A stretch of 64,000 bases of DNA from contig NZ_JAKCPW010000017.1 of assembly GCF_021440085.1 (NCBI RefSeq), positions 46,679 through 110,678 on the forward strand. Reading direction: 5' to 3'. Every line of letters begins with the position of its first letter. The first letter of the stretch is position 1. Below the pieces are notes generated by a model that worked only from the letters and a program-made list of their open reading frames with translations, did no database searches and was not told the DNA's origin. This stretch comes from Dyadobacter sp. CY261. GTDB taxonomy: Bacteria > Bacteroidota > Bacteroidia > Cytophagales > Spirosomataceae. Positions 47,296 through 54,649 of this stretch are shown here, piece after piece. The position numbers and the translations under genes were made by a program.

Positions 47296-48168
47296 CTACG
47301 AATTTTTCCGCCTAAATTCCTCAGGAGTCATGCCAGTATGCTTTCTGAAAAATTTGGTAAAGTAGGAATTGTCGTTAAAATTGAGTGAGTATCCTACTTG
47401 GGAGACACTTAGGGTCAAATTTACTAACAATCTTCTAGCCTCCAGAATGATCCTGTTTCGGATCAGCTCGCCGGCCTGAATGCCAAGGTGGGCCTTGCAC
47501 AAGGCGTTCAGATGGTTGGGCGTAATAAACAACAGGTCCGCATACTCCTTCGGTAGGCGCAGGGTGAGATAGTTTTTTTCTATCAGTTTCTGATAGTTTC
47601 TCAGCAGCGTGTAGTTGTAATGTGGGATGGACTGGCTTTTATGAAAAAGCGTATTCTGCTCTATCAGCATGAACATTTCTAACAGAAGCACCCGTATCAT
47701 GTCCAAGCCAAAAATGCCGCGTTGAGGCTTTGAGAGCATCTTTTTAAAGATTGTCTCTATCTCCCGGGCTAAATCACCCGGCAGGTTAATCACACCGTCG
47801 ATAGCGATGCCATTGAAGAACGAAAAGTTCTCCAAATAGCCGCCTTTTAATAGGAAAGATTCGAAGAGCGACTCGGTAAAATTGACTACATACCCATCCA
47901 CGTCACCTTGAAAAGACCATGAGTGTACCTGACCTGGAACCATGAAGTAGATTTGATTCGGAAATACGTTGAAAGTCGTGAAATCGATCGTATGGGTACC
48001 AATGCCCTTTAAAAAGAAAACCAGGTGGTAAAAGTTGTGGCGGTGTGCGACGTCCAGCGTTTTATGGTGCTGGTGCAAATACTCTGAAAAAGGACGAACA
48101 AGTACTTCCGCCTGTTCGCTGCTGAAAAGCCTGTTAATATCGATCGTAGGAATAGCGTCTATCTTCAT
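47296..48168 (-). CDS. AraC-family transcriptional regulator
   Basis: This 290-residue protein has an N-terminal cupin-like sensing domain (about 15-140; AHRHNFYHLVFFLKGIGTHTIDF, VPGQVHSWSF) and a C-terminal double helix-turn-helix (about 188-288; LPKEYADLLFITPNHLNALC, ILEARRLLVNLTLSVSQVGY, SLNFNDNSYFTKFFRKHTGMTPEEFR). The second HTH carries the standard G-x-x-D-x-S-Y-F-x-x-x-F-x-K-x-x-G-x-T-P signature, with a variant SLNFNDNSYF. It is encoded convergently with the reductase gene and divergently from the repeat lipoprotein at 48630; targets are unknown. Confidence 0.92.
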   Translation of the reverse strand: MKIDAIPTIDINRLFSSEQAEVLVRPFSEYLHQHHKTLDVAHRHNFYHLVFFLKGIGTHTIDFTTFNVFPNQIYFMVPGQVHSWSFQGDVDGYVVNFTESLFESFLLKGGYLENFSFFNGIAIDGVINLPGDLAREIETIFKKMLSKPQRGIFGLDMIRVLLLEMFMLIEQNTLFHKSQSIPHYNYTLLRNYQKLIEKNYLTLRLPKEYADLLFITPNHLNALCKAHLGIQAGELIRNRIILEARRLLVNLTLSVSQVGYSLNFNDNSYFTKFFRKHTGMTPEEFRRKNS

Positions 48169-48629
48169 AAATGAGCCTAAAAATCGGCACTAAGGTAAAC
48201 AAACTCAAATTGTTGAGGACTGCATTTTTAAATAAAAATGATAAGTTCAAATCGTATGCTTTCAAATTATTACTGCGGAGATAATTAGCTTACCAATTAT
48301 CAAAAGACTCGCGCAACGTCACAGCTATAATTATATGAATTCTAATTGTTATGGATTTGTCGCAGATAGTCAAATAATGCTTCGAATTGCAGGCAAACTT
48401 ACTTAAAAGAGGATTTTTTAAGAAGCTTGGGATGTATACGGTAAGAGTTAGTCAGCTTTCGAACCTTAATTTGTTGAGTGAAATTTAACATCTACCGGGA
48501 AAGTATCGCTAGTTCGTAAAAACTAATTTTACATTTTTTGTAAAAATAGTTTGAGTTTGTATTTTTTTAGATACCAAAAGTTACTAAAATTGTGTGGCAA
48601 TACTGCTACTATCTAAAACATTTTGATTT
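48169..48629. other. 460-bp AT-rich divergent promoter region
   Basis: It lies between the AraC-family gene and the repeat lipoprotein gene. It contains a dyad TTTTACA-N5-TGTAAAA (48527-48545), about 85 bp before the lipoprotein start codon, which could be an operator. No gene or RNA was recognised. Confidence 0.45.
48527..48545. promoter_or_regulatory. dyad TTTTACA-N5-TGTAAAA upstream of repeat lipoprotein
   Basis: Perfect 7-base arms (48527-48533, 48539-48545), 5-base spacer. Operator role inferred from position only. Confidence 0.3.
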
Positions 48630-49364
48630 ATGAAAAGAACCTTAGTGCTCTTAGGGTTAATCGCCGCTCCATGGCTATTTAGTTCGTGTCAAAAAGATTC
48701 GGAAACGGAGGAGTTGTTCAGTAAGCAATCAACAAAACCTAAATTCAGTACAGCCAAATTCGATAATTCAACCAACATTGTTGCGATTGATTGGTCAGAC
48801 GTAAATCAAAAGTTTTACTATTGGAGCACTCAGGGGTTTGCAATTTTTGGGACTTACAACGACACCGACCCTGTTGGCTCCAGCGCATATGCGTTCACCT
48901 TAGCACCTGGGAAAATTCCAAGTGATATTGTTGAGACTGCCATTTATGCGCCTGTCGGCGGGGGGGTAAATAAGGTTTTTACTTACTATTATGACGGAAC
49001 AGTGAGCTCAGGCATTTCGAACGACCTGGATAGTTATACAGCTCCAACGCCATATTCGTGCCCAACAGGATATAATCCAAGCAATATCGTTGGAATGTCA
49101 ATAACTTCTCAGGGGAACCTCTTTACATGGTACAATGACGGGAAAGTATCTGTTGGCAACAGCACAAACCACACAAATCTTTATAACGTAACAGCGCCTA
49201 CGAGCTATTCGCTTCCGCCTGGAAAAACTTATTCGCAAATCATTGCAATGGCTTTTGACAGAAACAATAACAATTTGGTTTACACGTGGTTTACGGACGG
49301 AACTGTGTCTAAAGGGTCATCGATAGATCTTGACGCAATAGCAGCACCAGTTGCATTCGATTAA
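48630..49364 (+). CDS. lipoprotein with four ~51-residue propeller-like repeats
   Basis: This 244-residue lipoprotein (lipobox FSSC, C20) has mature sequence made of four repeats: 49-99, 100-152, 153-203, 204-244. Each starts I[VI]xxx[IA], contains a [FY][YT][YW][YWF]..[DG] motif (for example VFTYYYDGTVSSG, LFTWYNDGKVSVG, VYTWFTDGTVSKG) and ends with an AP-x-x[YF]-S-[LC]P turn. The pattern resembles PLL-type lectin beta-propellers, whose W..DG..S.G blades bind sugars; with only four blades it may assemble as a dimer. The function is unproven. Monocistronic, followed by a long inverted repeat. Confidence 0.75.
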   Translation: MKRTLVLLGLIAAPWLFSSCQKDSETEELFSKQSTKPKFSTAKFDNSTNIVAIDWSDVNQKFYYWSTQGFAIFGTYNDTDPVGSSAYAFTLAPGKIPSDIVETAIYAPVGGGVNKVFTYYYDGTVSSGISNDLDSYTAPTPYSCPTGYNPSNIVGMSITSQGNLFTWYNDGKVSVGNSTNHTNLYNVTAPTSYSLPPGKTYSQIIAMAFDRNNNNLVYTWFTDGTVSKGSSIDLDAIAAPVAFD

Positions 49365-49373
49365 GAATATAGT

Positions 49374-49417
49374 GCCTGCCTGGAGAGGCGACTACTAGAC
49401 GTCATTTTCAGGCAGGC
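49374..49417 (+). terminator. candidate terminator, long-loop inverted repeat
   Basis: Perfect 9-base arms GCCTGCCTG (49374-49382) and CAGGCAGGC (49409-49417) with a 26-base loop, 10 bp after the stop of the repeat lipoprotein gene. The downstream T-run is weak. Confidence 0.45.
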
Positions 49418-49661
49418 TCCATTCATCTGTTTCTTCGGTGATTGTGAATATTATACCAAGTTTAGAATATCCGCTTTTAAGTATTAATTTCTACCATAGC
49501 TTGTTGTTGTGAAATTGATGAGTGGATTGGTAAGATACATACGAAGCTGTCACTACATCTCCCTTCTCAAATTTTTAGACTGACGAAACCAGGCAAGGTC
49601 GCCTAAATTAAGAGTCTACACGAAATGTCAATGGTTATGCTAAATAAGGTTACCTTAGCAT
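49383..49661. other. 280-bp spacer with no recognised feature
   Basis: Between the terminator-like repeat and the small ORF at 49662 I see no gene, RNA or repeat. Confidence 0.4.
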
Positions 49662-49865
49662 ATGAAAATCAAAATATTAGGAAAAAAAGATCTCCCACCG
49701 CCAAGCTCGACATTGAAATTTAGGATTAAAAATACCACCAACTGGCGCGTTGGCTTTACCGACGGTGAAACCGGCGATTTTGTCCAGGTAGTGGAAGGAA
49801 TCACTTACAGCTATTCCTGGAACCAGATTGATGAATATTATTTAACTGCGCCTGTATTACCGTAG
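49662..49865 (+). CDS. small hypothetical protein, 67 residues
   Basis: ATG 49662 opens a 67-codon frame: MKIKILGKKDLPPPSSTLKF..., ending YYLTAPVLP. It is soluble, without signal peptide, with a beta-rich look. No family recognised. The stop codon lies inside a 33-base sequence that recurs near 61335, which makes the 3' end suspicious: it may be a truncated or recombined gene. Confidence 0.4.
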   Translation: MKIKILGKKDLPPPSSTLKFRIKNTTNWRVGFTDGETGDFVQVVEGITYSYSWNQIDEYYLTAPVLP

Positions 49866-49890
49866 CATAATGCTACCTATCCTGCTCCTT
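49857..49890. repeat. short repeat copy 1 (GTAGCAT-A-ATGCTAC core)
   Basis: A 33-base stretch is shared with 61335-61367 with two mismatches. Its core is a 7-base dyad with a one-base centre, perfect in this copy. Found by eye. Confidence 0.55.
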
Positions 49891-49937
49891 TTGCGCATGT
49901 TTTACAGGGCCATCTCTGTTTGCTCTGCCACTGCCTG

Positions 49938-50777
49938 CTAATTACAATCCCATTTCAGCCCATAAGTACTATATGTATTAATTATATTTTTTTCAGAGTC
50001 AAATAGAGTTGGACTTATCTCTTTGGGAACCGGGCTGTCATTGAAAAAGAGGTATTCACCGTCCACCAAATTATTCGCAGAGAAAATCCAGGGCGCACTT
50101 CTCGACGAAAATCTGAAAGTTTCTAATAACTTAATAGAATTCGCCGAGTTATCATAATTGAAGCTTGCAACATAATCCCAGTGATTTTCACTAGGAACAA
50201 GGCTGGTACCATATTCTCTGACAATATTGCCATTCTTGTCATACTCATACTGATATTTAAATACTGCTTTGGGTGTTCGACTCCCATGTGGGTATTGATT
50301 GGGATCATCAAGAGAATAGGTATAATGAATCATGGAAGTGGGCCTATCGAAATTATCATATGTGTAATCAAACCGATAGTCAACGTAACCTGTCGTATAA
50401 AAGTAAACTTTTTCAATCCCTTGGGGACCGTAATCAAATTTAATTCTTGTATAAGCCTCCTCACCGGCTGCCTCGGGATAATCTTTTAGCTCGTTTAAAA
50501 TCCTCCTTAAGTACCCGTTTTCGTACTGGAATCGCCAAATTGGCCGATAGCCAGACGGCGATCCGCTACCAGGTATATTAAATACGGCTTCATTTAGTTT
50601 ATCTAACTTATTGTCAGCTGCATACTCGAGGGTATAACGGTTGCCATTATACGATTTCAATTTACATGGTGTCGAAATTATATCCACAAATTGTTGACTA
50701 GGAACCTGGCCTTTTTTACACGATACGGTCACTAGAAACAGCATAAAAGCTGTAATGCATGAATACAATGTCTTCAT
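49938..50777 (-). CDS. lipoprotein with YD-repeat-like / DUF4595-type sequence
   Basis: The start ATG 50777 gives 279 residues with a lipoprotein signal (MKTLYSCITAFMLFLVTVSC, C20) and KKGQ after it; a longer frame from 50864 is unlikely. The mature part has aromatic-rich beta strands: IWRFQYENGYLRRI, RIKFDYGPQGIEKVYFY, VFKYQYEYDKNGNIVREY (Y-x-Y-D-x-x-G-N, a YD-repeat motif), VASFNYDNSAN. This resembles the DUF4595/YD-repeat lipoproteins of Bacteroidota with no known role. Tandem with the BNR-like gene on the same strand, about 120 bp apart. Confidence 0.65.
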   Translation of the reverse strand: MKTLYSCITAFMLFLVTVSCKKGQVPSQQFVDIISTPCKLKSYNGNRYTLEYAADNKLDKLNEAVFNIPGSGSPSGYRPIWRFQYENGYLRRILNELKDYPEAAGEEAYTRIKFDYGPQGIEKVYFYTTGYVDYRFDYTYDNFDRPTSMIHYTYSLDDPNQYPHGSRTPKAVFKYQYEYDKNGNIVREYGTSLVPSENHWDYVASFNYDNSANSIKLLETFRFSSRSAPWIFSANNLVDGEYLFFNDSPVPKEISPTLFDSEKNIINTYSTYGLKWDCN

Positions 50778-50943
50778 CAAAACTTGTAAGGGCTTGTTCT
50801 CAATTTTGCATAAATATATGTAATATCTTAAACCCGTTGCTAATCCAGCATCACAAGATCTCACTTCAATACGAGCACCCCGTTAGCTTGCAGCAGGAGA
50901 CCGCAGGCGAACGAGGAGCAACTCGAATTGGCAGAAGAAGAAA

Positions 50944-50984
50944 ACTGAAAAGGAAACCGATCAGATTTCCTTTCAGTGCTGCAC
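50944..50984 (-). terminator. intrinsic terminator of the BNR-like T9SS gene
   Basis: Arms ACTGAAA(A)GGAAA and TTTCCTTTCAGT (50944-50956, 50966-50977) pair with one bulged base. Read on the minus strand they follow the stop codon at 50985 directly and are followed by a pyrimidine-rich TTTTCTTCTTC tract. Confidence 0.7.
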
Positions 50985-53168
50985 CTATCTTTTCAGTATC
51001 TTCAAACTTTGAGTTTGACTGGCGGTGCTAACCCGCAGGAGGTACATTCCGGCTCGTTTTTGAGCCATCGGGATTGTCTCCTGGTAGGTACCTGTTCCGG
51101 CAGTCACCACTTTATCCAGGATCGTACGGCCGGAAATGTCCAGCAACTGCAGCCTCACTTTTTCTCGCCCGGCACCCCCAATCTTGACGGAGAACTCATC
51201 ATCGATGGGATTTGGATAAGTAATGGCACTGAATGCAACTTTCGGGGTTTCTTCTTCGACCGCTACACTTTCATCCTGGGCAGTGCGGCAGATGTCGCAA
51301 GGTGCTTCCTCAGCTTGCGAAGCCGGGGTATTAGGATTTGAAATATAGTCAACCGATGCCAGCAAAGCCCCGGAATTCCCACCCACAGCAAACCGGCCAT
51401 CACCGTAAGTGATGGTATTCAGGTGTTTATAGGTGGATGATGACGGATTTGACCAAAATGTGTTAGGTATAAATCTTAAAATCTTACCGTTAGTCCCGGT
51501 GATCACAAAGTGATTGTGGGCGTAAATGATATCGGTAAAGTCACTCTTGCCTATATTAATTGTGGAGGTTAGCGGCGTCCACTTAATGCCGTTGGGAGAG
51601 GTGAGGATGGTATTGTTTTGTCCAACCAAAATCCATTTTTCGTGTCCAAATGCCACACCTTTGAGATGGCTCGAAGTGCCGCTGTAGTGGTACGACCAGG
51701 TATTTCCATCCGTCGAAGTGCCAACAACACCCGAGTTTCCCACGAGCACGAACATGCCGTTTGCATAGGCCACGCTATTAAATGAGTAAAGGACCGTGTT
51801 AGTTGATTTCTTCCAAACCTTTCCGTTGTAAGAAAACATAATCAGACCGTGGTCGCCGACTGCAACGAACTTTCCGTCCCCGAATGCGACGCCATGAAGG
51901 GTTTGTCCAAATTCGACCTGACTATAACTCCAGTTTTTCCCATCCTGCGAAGTCTGGATCAATGCATCGGACCCTACCGCCACAAATAAATTATTTCCAA
52001 AAGCTACATCATTCATTGATTTTCCGCCACCAACCAGCTTTACCGTTTGCCCGATCGAATAGTTCACCCCGTCTGTGGAGACAATAGCGAGATTTGTAAT
52101 TCCCAGCCCCGTCGTTCCATTGTCCAGCGGCGCACTTCCCACCGCTACGAAATGCCCATTTCCAAAGGCCGAGCCGTTCAGCTGCATGTTCCTGAAATTA
52201 GTGGTTGTTGAAGACCATGAATAGCCGTTGTTATACGATGAACGGAACGTTCCCTTGCCTCCGACGGCCAGAAATGAATTTTGTAAAAAGCGGACGCGGT
52301 TGAAATACCAGGCGGACCCGGTTGGCATGGGCGCGTCACCCCAGTTCAAACCATCGGGAGACACGAGCGCCACGCTTTTATTCGAGCAAACGGCCACGAA
52401 ACGGCCGTTCGACGGATTGCATTCGACACCACTCAGGGATAATGCTTTGTCCTGGTTTGGAACGGGCGTCCAGGTTGTACCGTTGTTTGAATGCAAGATG
52501 GTTCCCTTATCACCTACGATCACTGCACTTCCGTTAAAGCCACCTTTTACAGCCCGCAATTCGTTGACGGTGCCTGATCCCCTCACTGACCAGTTTACGC
52601 CATTGTCAGTAGAAGTTTTGATCACCCCGTTCGATCCCACAGCAACAAACCTGTAATTCAGATAGGCAACGTCGTGTAAAAAATCCTGGCCATTTGGGCG
52701 TTGTGTCCAGTTTTCGCCGTCTGTGGATGTGAGTAATGCCCCCGCTGAGCCTACCACTACGAATGTTCCGCCACCGTAGGTAATACTCTGTAATACCTGT
52801 CCCGTTCCCAGCGATTTTGTGCTCCACGAAATCCCGTCCGGCGAAGTGATGATCACGCCAGGACTGCCGACTGCAACAAACTGGTTGTTGGCAAAAACAA
52901 TACCGTATAATGTACCATTGCTGCCCAGGCTAGACTGTTGCGTTTTCCAGGTTGCACCGTCTGTCGAAGTGCGGACGATATTATTTTCGCCCACTGCAAC
53001 GTATTTGCCAGATCCAAAGGCCACGTCCTGAAGCTGTTGCTCTGGGCTCAACGTTAAGCCTATCCATTGCGTTTGAGCGTCTGCGGTGAAGATTTTTAAT
53101 AGCAATAAAACAACTGTCAGTGTGTGAATGAAATAATGGAATGGTCTGGTGGTAATGATTTTTTTCAT
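50985..53168 (-). CDS. T9SS-secreted BNR-like repeat protein
   Basis: ATG 53168 (MKKIITTRPF) gives 727 residues with a signal peptide ending at about TADAQT. From about residue 35 to 610 the sequence consists of roughly 13 repeats of about 43 residues: [FL]VAVGxxGxIxTSxDGxxWxx...L.x[VI]xYGxGxF. This is a photosystem-II-assembly/BNR-like propeller pattern; more than one seven-bladed propeller is implied. After a Cys-containing linker (CDICRTAQ) comes a T9SS tail (TYPNPIDDEF, GTYQET, RAGMYLLRV, LKILKR). It is exposed at the surface or released, of unknown binding role. It is in tandem with the lipoprotein gene at 49938. The longer frame from 53219 is not favoured. Confidence 0.85.
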   Translation of the reverse strand: MKKIITTRPFHYFIHTLTVVLLLLKIFTADAQTQWIGLTLSPEQQLQDVAFGSGKYVAVGENNIVRTSTDGATWKTQQSSLGSNGTLYGIVFANNQFVAVGSPGVIITSPDGISWSTKSLGTGQVLQSITYGGGTFVVVGSAGALLTSTDGENWTQRPNGQDFLHDVAYLNYRFVAVGSNGVIKTSTDNGVNWSVRGSGTVNELRAVKGGFNGSAVIVGDKGTILHSNNGTTWTPVPNQDKALSLSGVECNPSNGRFVAVCSNKSVALVSPDGLNWGDAPMPTGSAWYFNRVRFLQNSFLAVGGKGTFRSSYNNGYSWSSTTTNFRNMQLNGSAFGNGHFVAVGSAPLDNGTTGLGITNLAIVSTDGVNYSIGQTVKLVGGGKSMNDVAFGNNLFVAVGSDALIQTSQDGKNWSYSQVEFGQTLHGVAFGDGKFVAVGDHGLIMFSYNGKVWKKSTNTVLYSFNSVAYANGMFVLVGNSGVVGTSTDGNTWSYHYSGTSSHLKGVAFGHEKWILVGQNNTILTSPNGIKWTPLTSTINIGKSDFTDIIYAHNHFVITGTNGKILRFIPNTFWSNPSSSTYKHLNTITYGDGRFAVGGNSGALLASVDYISNPNTPASQAEEAPCDICRTAQDESVAVEEETPKVAFSAITYPNPIDDEFSVKIGGAGREKVRLQLLDISGRTILDKVVTAGTGTYQETIPMAQKRAGMYLLRVSTASQTQSLKILKR

Positions 53169-53394
53169 GACTAATATTTTTTTGAAATAAAATGATTGAA
53201 CTACGCTTCCGGAAAACAAACTGGAATGTCTGTTCCGGAAGGCAATGCAAACCCAGGGCGGATAAATACCGGCAACACTTGCAGTCTTCTCCGCATTCAG
53301 ATAAGCTACCGCGCTGCTCCGTGTTACCTTTACATCACCACCCTGTAATAAATTGATTTTTATGGAATGGCTAACTTTTCGGAATTGCTTATTT

Positions 53395-53985
53395 CTAGTA
53401 AATTCTGTAGAAATCCTCGTGATAGATGTCCAGGATCAACGGGAAGACATGTTTGACTACCACAAGTTGATACTTACCTAAGCTTGTCTTATATGCGATC
53501 ACGGTCCCTACTGGCATGTAATCTGTCCAAGAGTAAGAGCCGGCTGGTGCGTGTGATACCTGACCTTTGACAAACGTAAGTGTTTTCAGGTAGTCAGGTG
53601 AAACCGTTTTCACATCTACAATTTTGAGGTTGACCTGGCCAACCTTCCAGCATTTGATAGCCTGGTAACAACCACCATCAGAACCCCAGCTGATATCGCC
53701 TGCATCTTCATTTACGATCGAAAACGGGCTGCTCAGGTTCAGGCCCTTGTTCAATGGAACAGTTACGGTTTTCATCATCTTCCATTCAAACCCATTTGGC
53801 AGGGGTGCCTTGTTTGTGATCGGGTTGCCAACTTGCATGGCATTGGTAGTAGCAGGTGTGGATTGGTAATCTACTGCGTTCTTAGTGCCTGATCCGGAGT
53901 AGGGGAGTGGCTCGTTTGAATTTTCGCAGGAGAACATAGAAAGGGAGAAAAGAATGAATGCGGCACTTACAAATAGATTTTTCAT
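53395..53985 (-). CDS. lipoprotein, unknown function
   Basis: This 196-residue protein has lipobox MFSC (C20) followed by ENSNEPLPYSG. The mature part has a beta-rich domain (FEWKMMKTVTVPLNKGLNLS..., YQAIKCWKVGQVNLKIVDVK, KYQLVVVKHVFPLI). No family recognised. Its start is ATG 53985. It lies upstream of, and in the same direction as, the BNR-like gene across about 225 bp. Confidence 0.6.
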   Translation of the reverse strand: MKNLFVSAAFILFSLSMFSCENSNEPLPYSGSGTKNAVDYQSTPATTNAMQVGNPITNKAPLPNGFEWKMMKTVTVPLNKGLNLSSPFSIVNEDAGDISWGSDGGCYQAIKCWKVGQVNLKIVDVKTVSPDYLKTLTFVKGQVSHAPAGSYSWTDYMPVGTVIAYKTSLGKYQLVVVKHVFPLILDIYHEDFYRIY

Positions 53986-54262
53986 GGCATTGTTTTGGAT
54001 TGGTCTGATATAGAATAATGAATGGATTTATACCGTCCGGACGACGATGAAACCGTGTTCAGGACGATGATACAAACCTAGGGCAGGTTAAATCCGCTCA
54101 CAAATATCAGACGTATACAAAAGGTGATGACCTTAGAAAACAAGGTATACAAAAGGTAAGCATCAAAAATTTGGGCATGGTAATTTTTGTGTACCTTGTT
54201 GATTGTCAATATCTTGCTCACGATTCTAATCGCCTGCGCAAGTTTGGACGTTCGGGTGCTGA
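53986..54262. other. 280-bp spacer
   Basis: Between the lipoprotein gene and the ArdA-like fragment. It is AT-rich with nothing recognised. A TTGTATAC-like repeat (CGTATACAAAAGGT at about 54111 and GGTATACAAAAGGT at about 54143) is a 12-base direct repeat of unknown meaning. Confidence 0.4.
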
Positions 54263-54553
54263 TATAAATCCGAAAAACGCAGATTGATATACGCCGATCA
54301 TCATAAAGAGGCGTTTACGTATTTCGAGGCCACCGATGAAATGGACGATGAAACTGTGGAAGCATTCGAAATTTACTGTAAGCAGATCAACTACTGGCCG
54401 TACTTCGACTATGAAGCCTTTGCAAGAGACTTGTTTCTGGAAGGATACAGCGAATATGAAGGTCATATTTTCGCAGATACTGAAGCTCGATTGAGTGCGA
54501 TAATCGGCCGTCGCCGGTTATCGCACTCAATCAAAGGATCAAGTTGTCCATGA
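54263..54553 (+). pseudogene. ArdA-like antirestriction protein fragment
   Basis: The frame from 54263 has no ATG start; its first possible start is TTG 54284. It carries DEMDDETVEAFEIYCKQINYW and then YFDYEAFARDLFLEGY and EGHIFAD, which resemble the middle and the C-terminal DNA-mimic domain of ArdA. The N-terminal domain and a central stretch are missing, so this is an internally deleted remnant. Acidic composition fits. ArdA genes usually travel on conjugative elements. Confidence 0.5.
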
Positions 54554-54570
54554 CTTGGCAAAGCTTAGTG

Positions 54571-54595
54571 TCTTGTTCGCGATCCGCGAACAAGA
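54571..54595. repeat. perfect 11-bp hairpin at the ArdA fragment
   Basis: TCTTGTTCGCG - ATC - CGCGAACAAGA, 18 bp after the ArdA fragment stop and about 55 bp downstream of the M16 gene's 3' end. No T-run on either strand, so it is not a typical terminator; it may be an attachment- or IS-end relic. Confidence 0.6.
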
Positions 54596-54649
54596 ACAGG
54601 TCTCCGGCCGCCTATCTAATTGAAGGAAATTGCGGCCCAATAACCAGAA

